Below are positions 1-7,652 of a DNA stretch of 64,000 nucleotides, piece by piece; within the stretch, counting starts at the first letter, position 1, and each line of letters begins with the position of its first letter. The notes below the pieces were generated by a model. That model saw only the letters and a program-made list of their open reading frames with translations. It was not told the origin of the DNA and made no database searches. The position numbers and the translations under genes are program-made. Origin of the DNA: Nitrospira japonica (GTDB taxonomy: Bacteria; Nitrospirota; Nitrospiria; Nitrospirales; Nitrospiraceae); assembly GCF_900169565.1 (NCBI RefSeq), contig NZ_LT828648.1, positions 372,001 to 436,000 on the forward strand. Reading direction: 5' to 3'.

Positions 1-620
1 TACATGTCGGGGCCGTTGACCTGCACGTCGATCGGGGCCGGCGCTCCGAAGTTGAGAATCTTCGCGGTGAGATCGGACGGCTGGAACGTAAATTCGGTTC
101 CCGGGTAACGTTCCGCCAGGCCTTTGCGCAGCGTGCGCCGAAAGTCCCATACCGGCGACTTTTCATTCCCCAAGAGAATCGTCAGATCGCAATCCTGGGA
201 GCCGATCGTCGGCGTCGGAATGAAGGCAAGATTGTGCGGTCCGACCGGCAGGCCGCAATTGCTGACGATGTTTTCCACCTGACCGGGCAGCAATTCCTCG
301 ATACTGCTGGACACCAGGGTGGCCAGACGTCCCGCCACCTCGATGCGCGTCCCGAGGGGCGCCCGCATATGCATCTGAATGACCCCCGACCGAATCTCGG
401 GAAAGTAGTCCCGCCCGAGAAAAAAGAACAGTGACAACGAACACAGCGCAATGAGCAGCGTGATTTTGACGAACGTATTGCGGTTGGCAATCACCCGTTC
501 GAGCCGATGGCCGTAGCCTTCACGAAATTGGTCGAACCGCCGCTCGAACCCCTTCTGAAAGCGGATGAAGAGGTTCCGGGACGGTTCAGATTGTCCGTGC
601 TGTTCAGGCGGCTTCGACAT
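1..620 (-). CDS. RND efflux permease, C-terminal half (partial, runs off the window)
   Basis: Reading from ATG at 620, about 206 residues are visible before the window edge. A charged amphipathic stretch (residues 15-45) leads into one membrane helix (about 50-68), followed by GRDYFPEI. That is the pattern of TM7 and the start of the second periplasmic porter domain of AcrB/CzcA-type pumps. The start overlaps the end of the N-terminal half by 17 bp in another frame, so the two ORFs together spell one pump. It may be a true split subunit, translated by coupling after a weak GAAGAG site, or one gene broken by a frameshift. Family assignment is firm; the gene boundary is not. Confidence 0.8.
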   Translation of the reverse strand, partial: MSKPPEQHGQSEPSRNLFIRFQKGFERRFDQFREGYGHRLERVIANRNTFVKITLLIALCSLSLFFFLGRDYFPEIRSGVIQMHMRAPLGTRIEVAGRLATLVSSSIEELLPGQVENIVSNCGLPVGPHNLAFIPTPTIGSQDCDLTILLGNEKSPVWDFRRTLRKGLAERYPGTEFTFQPSDLTAKILNFGAPAPIDVQVNGPDM

Positions 621-2103
621 GGTGACTCTTCAACAGATATTTCGCCATGGTCGGCACCAGCGTGCGCGAGAGAATAAAGGACGCCATCATCGCGATGATG
701 ACCGCTTCAGCCATGGGTTTGAACAGGTAGCCGGCGACCCCGCCGAGTTCGAACAGCGGAATCCACACGATCGCGATACAGAGCGTGGCGACGAGCGTCG
801 GCACGACGATCTGATTGGCCGCGTCGATGATGGCCTGCTCGAGCGGCTTTCCCATTTCGATGTGGCGATCGATATTTTCGATCATCACGGTCGCATCGTC
901 GACCAAAATGCCGACGGCCAGCGCCAATCCGCCCAACGTCATCACATTGATCGTCTCTTCGAGCCAATGGAGGCCGATGATGGCGGTCAGAATCGACAGC
1001 GGGATCGAAGTCCATACGATGACCGTCGCCCTCCACGATCCGATCAGCAGGAGGACGATGAGACCGACGAGCGCGCCGGCGGTCGCCATTTCATGCACCA
1101 CGTCGAAGATCGAATCTTTGACGAAGGTCGAGGCATCGTCGAGAAGCCGGATCTTGACCCCCTCAGGGGAAATTTGCTCGGCACGCGGGATCATCTTCTT
1201 GATCCCGTCCACCACGTCCAAGGTCGAGGCCTCCGTGCTTTTCATCGCGACGATGATGACGGTTTGCTTGCCGTTCACCAATACCGCGTTTTGCTGCACG
1301 CGGCCCATGAGTTGTACCGTCGCCACATCGCGCAAATAGATGAACGCATTGCCGTCACGCTTGATCGGAATGTCGGGAAAATGGTCGATCTGCAACGGGG
1401 ACGCATTCGTCTGGACGATCCAATCGGTCGATTTGATCTTGATATCGCCGGACGGCAGCACGAGATATTGCTTCATCAGAACGTTATGGACGTCCGTCGG
1501 CGTGAGATTACGGGCGAGCAGTTTCTGTTGATCGAGGTTGACCATGACCTGCATGTCCTGCCCGCCGTAGGGGTGAGGCAGGACGATTCCCGGCACGGTC
1601 ACGAGAAGGGGACGGATTCGCATATAGGCCAGATTGTAGAGTTCCGCCGGCGTCATTCTGTCCGAGCTGATTTGCAGCATGGCCACCGGGATGGAGGACG
1701 GCGCGAGACGCATGACCATCGGGGGGGAAATATCGGGTGGCAGCGCCTTCACGACATTCTGCGCAATGCCTACGATATCCGCTTCGGCTCTCCCGACGTC
1801 GACTCCGTCCTGAAGAAAAATATTGGTGATGCTGCTGCCGTAATACGAGTGGCTGTGAATGTACTTGATGCCTTCGACAGTCGAGGTCAGAAAGCGTTCG
1901 AAGAGGTAGGTGATGCGTCCCTCGACCTGTTGCGGCAGCAGCCCGGAGTAGATCCAGACGACTGAGGTCACTGGAATCGTAATATTCGGGAAGACGTCGG
2001 TCGGCATGTGAAGCAACGTCTTCGTGCCCCACAGCACGATGAGAATGGACATGACGACGAACGTGTAGGGTCTTCGGAGGGCGATGAGAACGATTTGGTT
2101 CAT
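604..2103 (-). CDS. RND efflux permease, N-terminal half
   Basis: 499 residues, half the roughly 1040 usual for an RND permease. TM1 lies at about 9-29, a porter region follows with the family's YIHSHSYYGSS and DGVDVGRAEAD stretches, and TM2-TM6 run from about 330 to 490, including the GGLALAVGILVDDA motif with the intramembrane acidic residues of the proton relay. The protein stops exactly in the cytoplasmic loop between the two pseudo-repeats, and the second half continues in another frame from 620. No membrane-fusion or outer-membrane gene lies on the upstream side. Exported substrate cannot be read from sequence. Start at 2103 follows a weak CAGGTAG site. Confidence 0.85.
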   Translation of the reverse strand: MNQIVLIALRRPYTFVVMSILIVLWGTKTLLHMPTDVFPNITIPVTSVVWIYSGLLPQQVEGRITYLFERFLTSTVEGIKYIHSHSYYGSSITNIFLQDGVDVGRAEADIVGIAQNVVKALPPDISPPMVMRLAPSSIPVAMLQISSDRMTPAELYNLAYMRIRPLLVTVPGIVLPHPYGGQDMQVMVNLDQQKLLARNLTPTDVHNVLMKQYLVLPSGDIKIKSTDWIVQTNASPLQIDHFPDIPIKRDGNAFIYLRDVATVQLMGRVQQNAVLVNGKQTVIIVAMKSTEASTLDVVDGIKKMIPRAEQISPEGVKIRLLDDASTFVKDSIFDVVHEMATAGALVGLIVLLLIGSWRATVIVWTSIPLSILTAIIGLHWLEETINVMTLGGLALAVGILVDDATVMIENIDRHIEMGKPLEQAIIDAANQIVVPTLVATLCIAIVWIPLFELGGVAGYLFKPMAEAVIIAMMASFILSRTLVPTMAKYLLKSHHVEAA

Positions 2104-2566
2104 GCGAGACGTCTACCTGAAGCGAGGCGATTTTCTGTCATTTGGATACCTTCTGTCCAGTTATGGTTTCGGAATCCCCCTAGGGGGACATAGCAAGTGC
2201 CTTACCGGTCTCTTTCGTTGCCATTGGAATGAGCCTTCTCTGGGCATTTGTCCGTTCAATCGCATAATTTTCCCAGTAATCAGCGTGATACAGTGATCGG
2301 GCCTGTCAAGTCACACCGCTGCCGCCGAGTCCTGGGAGACCACTAGTCGACATAGCGCACTGGGCGGCCTGTGCGAAAACTCACATTTCCATGCGAAGCA
2401 GTCGATCGATCCCAGGCCGCTTCACGGCTGATTCCTCATGAATGAAGAGAGTTTGATGAACTTTTCCATGCGCCGAAGGATGCGAATGAATTGGTATTGA
2501 TCTTGCCATGATTTCTTTATCGCGAGCGAGTGATCATACGGCGATTCAGACCCGATGGAGGACGGC
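2104..2566. other. Intergenic region between RND pump and modA-like gene
   Basis: About 460 bases between divergent genes with no convincing ORF in any frame. It must carry the promoters of both neighbours. The only clear structure is the 14-bp palindrome at 2175-2188. AT-richer sequence around 2495-2525 could hold the modA-side promoter, but no good -35/-10 pair stands out. Confidence 0.5.
2175..2188. promoter_or_regulatory. 14-bp palindrome, candidate operator of the RND gene
   Basis: TCCCCCTAGGGGGA is a perfect palindrome centred 78 bp upstream of the RND start, where a repressor or activator could sit. The central CTAG is uncommon in bacterial DNA, and the half-site CCCCCTA suggests a dimeric regulator. 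No regulator gene is adjacent, so the binder is unknown. Confidence 0.4.
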
Positions 2567-3394
2567 ATGATGGCGGGAATGAGAGCAAGCGGTTTGGCGG
2601 CGGTGTTGACCGTCGGACTTGCGGGAATTTGCACAGCCGGAGGGCCGAATGCAAGCGGCATGGCCACGGCGGTGGACCAGCCCGCCGTCGCGTCCCTGAC
2701 CGTCGCTGCGGCCCACAGTTTGAAACCGCTGTTTCAGGAGATTCTGCCCATTTTTGAGATCGAACACGGCGTGACGGTACAGGTGCTGTATGGTCCGTCA
2801 CAGACATTGCGTCAGCAAATTGAAAAAGGAGCACCGATCGACGTGTTCCTTCCCGAGGGAGTCGAAGAAGTTCGGAAGCTCCAAAAGAAGGGTCTGACGC
2901 TCAACGGCGGAGCTCAGACCTACGCACAGACCTCGCTCGTGCTCGTCATGTCCACCACCTCCCAAGCCGCCTCGGTGTCGTTTCGCGACGCGCTGCCCGA
3001 CCATGCCATCCGCGTCGCCCTCGTCGACCCCAAGACGTCGGCCATGGGTGAGGTGACCGCCCGGGCCTTGACCAAGGTCGACCCGGCCTCGCGGAGCCGT
3101 TCCCGGATCCTGCATGCACAACACAGCGACGACGTCATGAATCTGGTCAGCACCGGGGGGGCCGACGTGGGACTCGTCTATCGGGTCGATGCAATCAACA
3201 GCGGACAAGTCCGGATTATCGATGAGGCTCCGGCCGGCTCCGATCTCCCCGTTCAGTTCGGACACGCGGTCGTCTGGACATGCCGGGATTCGTCCCGGGA
3301 CGTCGCGGAACAGTTTTTCGACTTTATCATGAGTCCCCGGGTCCAAAAACTCCTGCTCAAGTACGGCTTCGACTCCATCCCTTCCAAAGGATAG
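2567..3394 (+). CDS. modA: Molybdate/tungstate-type ABC substrate-binding protein (ModA family)
   Basis: Periplasmic solute-binding protein, 275 residues, with an N-terminal export signal (GLAAVLTVGLAGICTAGG) and the ModA layout: LTVAAAHSLKPLFQEI, then GPSQTLRQQIEKGAPIDVFLP, a hinge near VALVDPKTSAMGE and a C-terminal FIMSPRVQKLLLKYGF. The family binds molybdate or tungstate oxyanions for ModBC. No permease or ATPase gene follows, so it is an orphan here or works with a distant transporter. The start is set at 2567 (or 2570) because GGAGG at 2557-2561 lies 5-8 bases upstream; an earlier ATG at 2555 overlaps that site. The exact ligand is inferred only from family. Confidence 0.85.
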   Translation: MMAGMRASGLAAVLTVGLAGICTAGGPNASGMATAVDQPAVASLTVAAAHSLKPLFQEILPIFEIEHGVTVQVLYGPSQTLRQQIEKGAPIDVFLPEGVEEVRKLQKKGLTLNGGAQTYAQTSLVLVMSTTSQAASVSFRDALPDHAIRVALVDPKTSAMGEVTARALTKVDPASRSRSRILHAQHSDDVMNLVSTGGADVGLVYRVDAINSGQVRIIDEAPAGSDLPVQFGHAVVWTCRDSSRDVAEQFFDFIMSPRVQKLLLKYGFDSIPSKG

Positions 3395-3432
3395 CGCGGC
3401 TTCAACCACCGAGACCTCGCATCATCCTCACC

Positions 3433-4149
3433 TCAGTCCTGGACGTAGAACCCGTTCAGGGTGTACGGGCCGAATCCGGAATTAGCCCCGCGAATGCGCA
3501 CCTCCACCACGTCGTGGACCCATGTGGACACGTTCCAGATCGTGCTGTGGTTGAGTTCGGACCAGTACCACCAGCTCCCGTCTGTTTTCTTGAACCAAAA
3601 CTGGATCGGCTGATCGCCGGCGACCCAAATCCACGGCAGGTCGAAGACTCTGGGCTTGTGGGACACCCGATCTTCGAGCCAGATCTTGATCCAATGGTCC
3701 TGCACGTGGGAGTGCATGACCCGCCGCTCATTAGTCCAATCCACGACCGGACAGGAGGCAGGCGTGCCTCGTCCGAACCCGCCTCCCAATCCGTCGCCCG
3801 GATCCGGCGTAAAACAATCCATGTCCGGATCTTCAAAGCTGAGATGAAAATGTCCATAGTTCATCGGCTCGACGTTGATATAGTCGTTGAAACACCGATG
3901 CCGATACGTCCAACAGGCGGCGTGCCCGTCGTTGCAAGGCTCGCGCTGGCCTGACGGGCTGATTCCCGTCGGCACGGCAAACGTAGTCCTGGCCTGGGCA
4001 TACACATTGGTCAGAGCAAAATGATTGTCCCAATCCACGTAACAGGTTCCCAGCCACTCGTGCGCATCTGCCGCGTGCTCCGTGAAGAACGTGAACGTCG
4101 GCAGCATGACGACGAGACCAAGGAGCATGTACCGTCCCATCTCCCGCAT
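3433..4149 (-). CDS. Secreted protein of unknown function, Trp/Cys-rich
   Basis: 238 residues beginning with a signal peptide (MLLGLVVMLPTFTFF, then a likely cut near ADAHE). The mature part is rich in Trp, Tyr, His and Asp, with scattered Cys (GTCYVDW, PCNDGHAACW, HRCF, MDCF, SCPVV) that could form disulfides. I recognise no domain; the late stretch of aromatic beta-type sequence could be a jelly-roll or lectin-like fold. GGAGG sits 8 bases before ATG 4149. The gene converges with modA and follows the lipoprotein gene ending at 4605 in the same direction, so the two may be co-transcribed. Confidence 0.7.
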   Translation of the reverse strand: MREMGRYMLLGLVVMLPTFTFFTEHAADAHEWLGTCYVDWDNHFALTNVYAQARTTFAVPTGISPSGQREPCNDGHAACWTYRHRCFNDYINVEPMNYGHFHLSFEDPDMDCFTPDPGDGLGGGFGRGTPASCPVVDWTNERRVMHSHVQDHWIKIWLEDRVSHKPRVFDLPWIWVAGDQPIQFWFKKTDGSWWYWSELNHSTIWNVSTWVHDVVEVRIRGANSGFGPYTLNGFYVQD

Positions 4150-4176
4150 GAATGCTTCCTCCCCGGTTAATGTGTC

Positions 4177-4605
4177 TCAATGCGTCCGCTTGAGTTCCTG
4201 AATGAGGGACGCGCGGCTCTGGACCAATGAGTCGCCGAGCTGCCGCATCGCCGTGTTCTTCTCTTCGGGTGCGAGTCCGGCCACGGCATGCAAATACTCG
4301 TGCACCAACGTCTGCCGTTCGGACTGCTTCCTCGCCTTGGCAACCTGCATACGCAAGCCGGCGAGATCCCGCTCCGGCGGGCGCGGCGTGACGGTCGCCG
4401 CAAGCTGCGCATCCATGAGACGGATTTGCTCGACCGTCGCGGGCCGCGGTTCCCCTGTCAATCGCCCCGGCCCGCCGAACGGATCCCCCGGTTGCGTGGG
4501 CGGTCCGGGCACGCATGCCGCAGCCAGACCGAGCAGAAGACACCCGCCCGTCATCACCACGCGAATGCCGACCTTTGTCACGAACAATGGAGAAGAATTG
4601 TGCAC
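4177..4605 (-). CDS. Small lipoprotein of unknown function
   Basis: 142 residues from a GTG start at 4605, supported by GAGGAG seven bases upstream. The N-terminus carries a lipoprotein signal (GGCLLLGLAAAC, lipobox LAAAC), followed by a Pro/Gly-rich linker (GPPTQPGDPFGG). A mostly helical, charged C-terminal part (about 55-140) has heptad-like spacing (EQIRLMDAQLAATV, LRMQVAKARKQSE). It is probably anchored in the outer membrane and helical. It lies 27 bp upstream of the secreted protein gene in the same direction. No family recognised. Confidence 0.65.
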   Translation of the reverse strand: MHNSSPLFVTKVGIRVVMTGGCLLLGLAAACVPGPPTQPGDPFGGPGRLTGEPRPATVEQIRLMDAQLAATVTPRPPERDLAGLRMQVAKARKQSERQTLVHEYLHAVAGLAPEEKNTAMRQLGDSLVQSRASLIQELKRTH

Positions 4606-4629
4606 GGATCGCTCCTCTTCGCGTACGGG

Positions 4630-5064
4630 CTAGGACTCGATGCCGGGTCCCAACCCGATACGGGCCCGCAACAGATCATGACGCGTCACCGAGTACGCAA
4701 CCTGCCCCTCCTTGATCACCGGGATATTGATCAAATGTTTTTCGTTCATGATGCGGATCGCGTCGCCGATGGTGGTCGATTCATTCGCGACGAAATGACT
4801 CGTGCTCATGATCTGATCTGCGGTCACCGTGTTCAAGTCCTTGCCCGATTCGATCGCCCTGAGCAGGTCGAACTCGCTGACGAAACCCATGAATTTTCCT
4901 TGATCGTCCACGATCGGTGCCCCCGAGGAATGGGTGGCAAGCAATTCGAGCGCAACGTCCATGCCGGTTTTCTTGGTGTGGATCCGCAAATCGTTGGTGG
5001 CGTCGATTTCGCCCAACGTCTTGAATCCTCCCGGTGGAACACCTTCCATTGTTGTGCTAGCCAT
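4630..5064 (-). CDS. CBS-domain pair protein
   Basis: 144 residues made almost entirely of a tandem CBS (Bateman) module: first CBS at about 15-75 (GAPIVDDQGKFMGFVSEFDLL), second at about 85-140 (INIPVIKEGQVAYSVTRHDLLRA). Such stand-alone modules bind adenine nucleotides and signal energy state to a partner; the partner is not evident here. AGGAGG precedes ATG 5064 by seven bases. The gene is followed 24 bp later by the small lipoprotein gene. Domain assignment is firm, ligand is not. Confidence 0.85.
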   Translation of the reverse strand: MASTTMEGVPPGGFKTLGEIDATNDLRIHTKKTGMDVALELLATHSSGAPIVDDQGKFMGFVSEFDLLRAIESGKDLNTVTADQIMSTSHFVANESTTIGDAIRIMNEKHLINIPVIKEGQVAYSVTRHDLLRARIGLGPGIES

Positions 5065-5292
5065 ACAGGACCTCCTGGTGAAAGCTCGAGCCTTTCTATA
5101 CCTGTGGTCGAGGGACAGAAACTAGGAGCATCCCGAGCTTTCGATTCACGCTCCGATCGATGACCCTCTTCGGCCGATCCAACGGCGCGAAGCATCGGCT
5201 CGGTGAGACAGCGTCCGGGTCATGACCTGGAAGAAGCCCTAGTAGCGCAAACGGGAAATTTTTGAGAGGTAGAGGAAAGAAAGAGAGGCGAT

Positions 5293-5472
5293 ATGACCAC
5301 CAGCCAGGCCGCCGAACTCAGAGTGAAATGGAAACAGCATATCGATGCCCCTGCATGCGAGCATCTCAATCTGGAATTGGAATGGAGCGACAACGGGTAC
5401 CTGACGGGGAACTATAACTGCATCGTCTGCGGCCACCCGGTTCTTTCAGGAGCGAACAACCGAGATTCCTAG
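5293..5472 (+). CDS. 59-residue protein with paired Cys/His metal-type motifs
   Basis: Short gene starting MTTSQAAELRVKW, with an AGAGG site five bases before ATG 5293. It holds C22-x-H24 and C43-x2-C46 in a compact frame with aromatic residues between (LELEWSDNGYLTGNYNC), the arrangement expected of a one-zinc knuckle or ribbon. It stands alone between divergent neighbours. I recall similar short proteins in Nitrospira-type genomes but know of no function. The regular coding composition and good ribosome site make it likely real. Confidence 0.7.
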   Translation: MTTSQAAELRVKWKQHIDAPACEHLNLELEWSDNGYLTGNYNCIVCGHPVLSGANNRDS

Positions 5473-5495
5473 CCGGTCGATACATTCCGCGCGAC

Positions 5496-5936
5496 TCAAT
5501 CTATTTCCGGCGTGTCGACGTCTTTCCAGCCGTCACGTACCTGCCGCCTGGCGCTCTGGGCAAGGGATTGGTAGCGCTTGAGAAAACGATCCAAATCTCG
5601 CTGTGTCAATTCTTCGAGATCGAGCAAGGCATTGTGTGCTCCGCGTGTCGACCTGATCAATTCGTCCAGCTTGATTTGAATCGCGCTGCTGTCACGGTTC
5701 TGCGTGTTTTGAATCAAAAATACCATCAGAAACGTGATGATCGTCGTGCCGGTATTGATCACCAACTGCCAGGTATCGCTGAATCTGAAGGCCGGTCCCG
5801 CAACGGCCCAACAGACGATCACGGCGAGCGCGCCCCCAAAGGCCCAGGGGTGCCCCATGATGACCGCGCAATGTTTTGCAAATCGCGAAAACATTCCTGA
5901 CATCCCCGCATGGTGCCCGCCTCGCCGATATGTCAT
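5496..5936 (-). CDS. Low-affinity iron permease-like membrane protein (Fet4 family fold)
   Basis: 146 residues with two membrane helices at about 30-50 (HPWAFGGALAVIVCWAVAGP) and 62-78 (TGTTIITFLMVFLIQNTQNRD), then a soluble helical tail (DELIRSTRGAHNALLDLEELT). The paired helices and NTQNRD/LDELIR stretch are typical of the PF04120 low-affinity iron permease family, common in bacteria as a short form whose transport role is unproven. The start at 5936 overlaps the stop of the upstream lipoprotein gene (ATGA), indicating translational coupling. Confidence 0.8.
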   Translation of the reverse strand: MTYRRGGHHAGMSGMFSRFAKHCAVIMGHPWAFGGALAVIVCWAVAGPAFRFSDTWQLVINTGTTIITFLMVFLIQNTQNRDSSAIQIKLDELIRSTRGAHNALLDLEELTQRDLDRFLKRYQSLAQSARRQVRDGWKDVDTPEID

Positions 5937-6898
5937 TGGCCTGCCCCTTTCATTGCCTCATGCCTGACGTGGATGAATTCGCCCAGAAATTGCTCAAGCT
6001 CTTCGGAAAACAATTGGACATGCGCCTCGAGCGTCTCCAGCATCGAGGCACGCGCTCGGAGATCGGCTGACGCATAGGTGCCGCCGGCGCCGAATATGAG
6101 CGCCATCCGGTCGTCTTCACCGGGGGAGCCTGGCTCACCGAGGCGACCTTGTTGGCGCCACGCGTTGATGACGTCGTCTCGGGCCGTCGCGGATCGATCC
6201 GCATGATGCGGCCTCTGAAGAAATCGCCACACGGCAGGCGAAAAGATCGTCGAGCGTGTCGGATTGTCCCACACCTCCTTGAGAAGATTGCGCTCATGTG
6301 AGAATTCCTGTTTCGTCGCGGTAAAGAGCGCCATGCCGCCAAAGAGCGAGGCCAGAACACCCGAAGCCACCGTGCTGGCGTCGCTCGCGGTGGTGGCGGC
6401 TCCGGCCAGACCGATTGCCCCGGACACGATTGAAGCCACCCCCGCCACCACGATGGAAACCAGCGTCAATTTCTTAACTCGTGCCGAATCGATTTCGTCC
6501 ATTCTATCGGCGACTTGATCGGCGCGATCACGCTCGCACACGATTTCGGCCGTCGTCGAGGACACCTCAAAAAGGGTCAGCAGCAGGCGGTCGGTCAGCA
6601 TCTGACGTAATTCAAGAAACGCCAGGCCATGGGACTCGCCGGCATGATCCAGAACGGCCATTTTGGATAACAATGGGAGCACGTTCATCACGGCGGCAAG
6701 TTGAAGAGAACGCTCGGACAGAGGAATAGCCGTCGGATCCACGGAGGCAGGCGCGTGTGCGATCTCGACATTCATGGGCCTGACCGGCCCACAGTATCGC
6801 TCCGGGGTCGTCGTTTGCGTGGAGGGAATGATGAAGGAGCAACCGGTTGCAATCAGCGCCTGAGAAAGCGCAACCGCAAGAGGCTGAGAGAACCGCAT
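5933..6898 (-). CDS. Lipoprotein with central glycine-rich membrane hairpin
   Basis: 321 residues from ATG 6898, chosen because AGAGG lies just upstream and the protein then opens with a lipoprotein signal (SQPLAVALSQALIATGC). The middle (about 155-205) is a Gly/Ala-rich hydrophobic hairpin (VSIVVAGVASIVSGAIGLAG, GVLASLFGGMALFTAT) between two helical, charged regions. The shape resembles a surface-exposed helical bundle that can insert into membrane, but no named family is recognised. It is coupled to the downstream Fet4-like gene by a 4-base overlap. Confidence 0.65.
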   Translation of the reverse strand: MRFSQPLAVALSQALIATGCSFIIPSTQTTTPERYCGPVRPMNVEIAHAPASVDPTAIPLSERSLQLAAVMNVLPLLSKMAVLDHAGESHGLAFLELRQMLTDRLLLTLFEVSSTTAEIVCERDRADQVADRMDEIDSARVKKLTLVSIVVAGVASIVSGAIGLAGAATTASDASTVASGVLASLFGGMALFTATKQEFSHERNLLKEVWDNPTRSTIFSPAVWRFLQRPHHADRSATARDDVINAWRQQGRLGEPGSPGEDDRMALIFGAGGTYASADLRARASMLETLEAHVQLFSEELEQFLGEFIHVRHEAMKGAGQ

Positions 6899-6998
6899 AT
6901 GACCTCTGGAAATTCTCTGAACTCGGTTGCCTTCAGGCACTGCCGGAGCAACGACTTTCCTGCCCGCTGTCTATTGCAGCCAACTTAGCCACTACACG

Positions 6999-7202
6999 TC
7001 ATGGATGCCGTCCGTCGGTCCTTTTCGATTCATTATGGGATTTCTTTTTCTTTGATTGTCTCCTGGCCATTTTAGAAGCTTGTTTTCCCAGCGCTGTTCT
7101 CGTCCGTTTCGGCAGATGCGCAATCGTCCGGCCTCGTTTGGCTGCGCCTATGGCTTTCTTGATATTGCGGCGTGCTGCCGCCCTCTGGCTTGATGACGCC
7201 AT
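6999..7202 (-). CDS. Small, strongly basic protein (possible nucleic-acid binding)
   Basis: 67 residues, from ATG 7202 with a strong AGGAGG six bases upstream. Over a third of residues are Lys or Arg (RAAARRNIKKAIGAAKRGR, KMARRQSKKKKSH), with almost no acidic residues. This resembles small DNA- or RNA-compacting peptides. An in-frame extension upstream lacks coding character and was dropped. It follows the small membrane gene in the same direction. Function unknown; nucleic-acid binding is inferred from charge only. Confidence 0.65.
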   Translation of the reverse strand: MASSSQRAAARRNIKKAIGAAKRGRTIAHLPKRTRTALGKQASKMARRQSKKKKSHNESKRTDGRHP

Positions 7203-7230
7203 GGCGCTCCTCCTATGTGACGTGAACGAG

Positions 7231-7395
7231 CTAGGGCGAGGGAGTGGTTGGCATCGATGACGGCGGAGGCACGTAGGGTTGGAGCGGCGCAGAGAACCAG
7301 TCACGGAGCAGAAACCATGCAACCAGCAGAATAAAGAACACGGCAATGAGCCTTGTCCACCATACTGACCAGCCGTCTTCGAATATATTCATCAT
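7231..7395 (-). CDS. Small single-pass membrane protein
   Basis: About 54 residues from the ATG pair at 7395/7392: a short amphipathic start (NIFEDGWSVWW), one membrane helix (TRLIAVFFILLVAWFLL) and a Pro/Ser-rich tail (PLQPYVPPPSSMPTTPSP). No good ribosome site is visible, and the frame stays open upstream, so the start is uncertain. It lies 28 bp ahead of the basic-protein gene, in the same direction. No function can be assigned. Confidence 0.5.
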   Translation of the reverse strand: MMNIFEDGWSVWWTRLIAVFFILLVAWFLLRDWFSAPLQPYVPPPSSMPTTPSP

Positions 7396-7652
7396 GGTTA
7401 GATTCACCACATCCAGCCCCAAAATTGAACCCGGGCAAACCCTCGGTCCGTGATCGGCGCCGCCACTATTGACTGAATCTTGCGGCCGGCCTGAGCGACA
7501 CGGTCCACGCTGGGGTTGAGAGCACTTCAAGATCAAGGGACATCCCTAGTCCTGGACCCGTGACCTCCATGCTATCGGTTAAACGAACCGTCGCCGAGTC
7601 CGTACAGCCATATGGTCCGCGTCAAGGCATGCGTCGCCCGGTTCAAACCATC

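Noticed and set aside
565-1965. 466-residue frame on the plus strand
   Set aside because: Lies opposite the RND gene; very rich in Asp, His and Arg, as antisense frames of GC-rich genes are. No domain.
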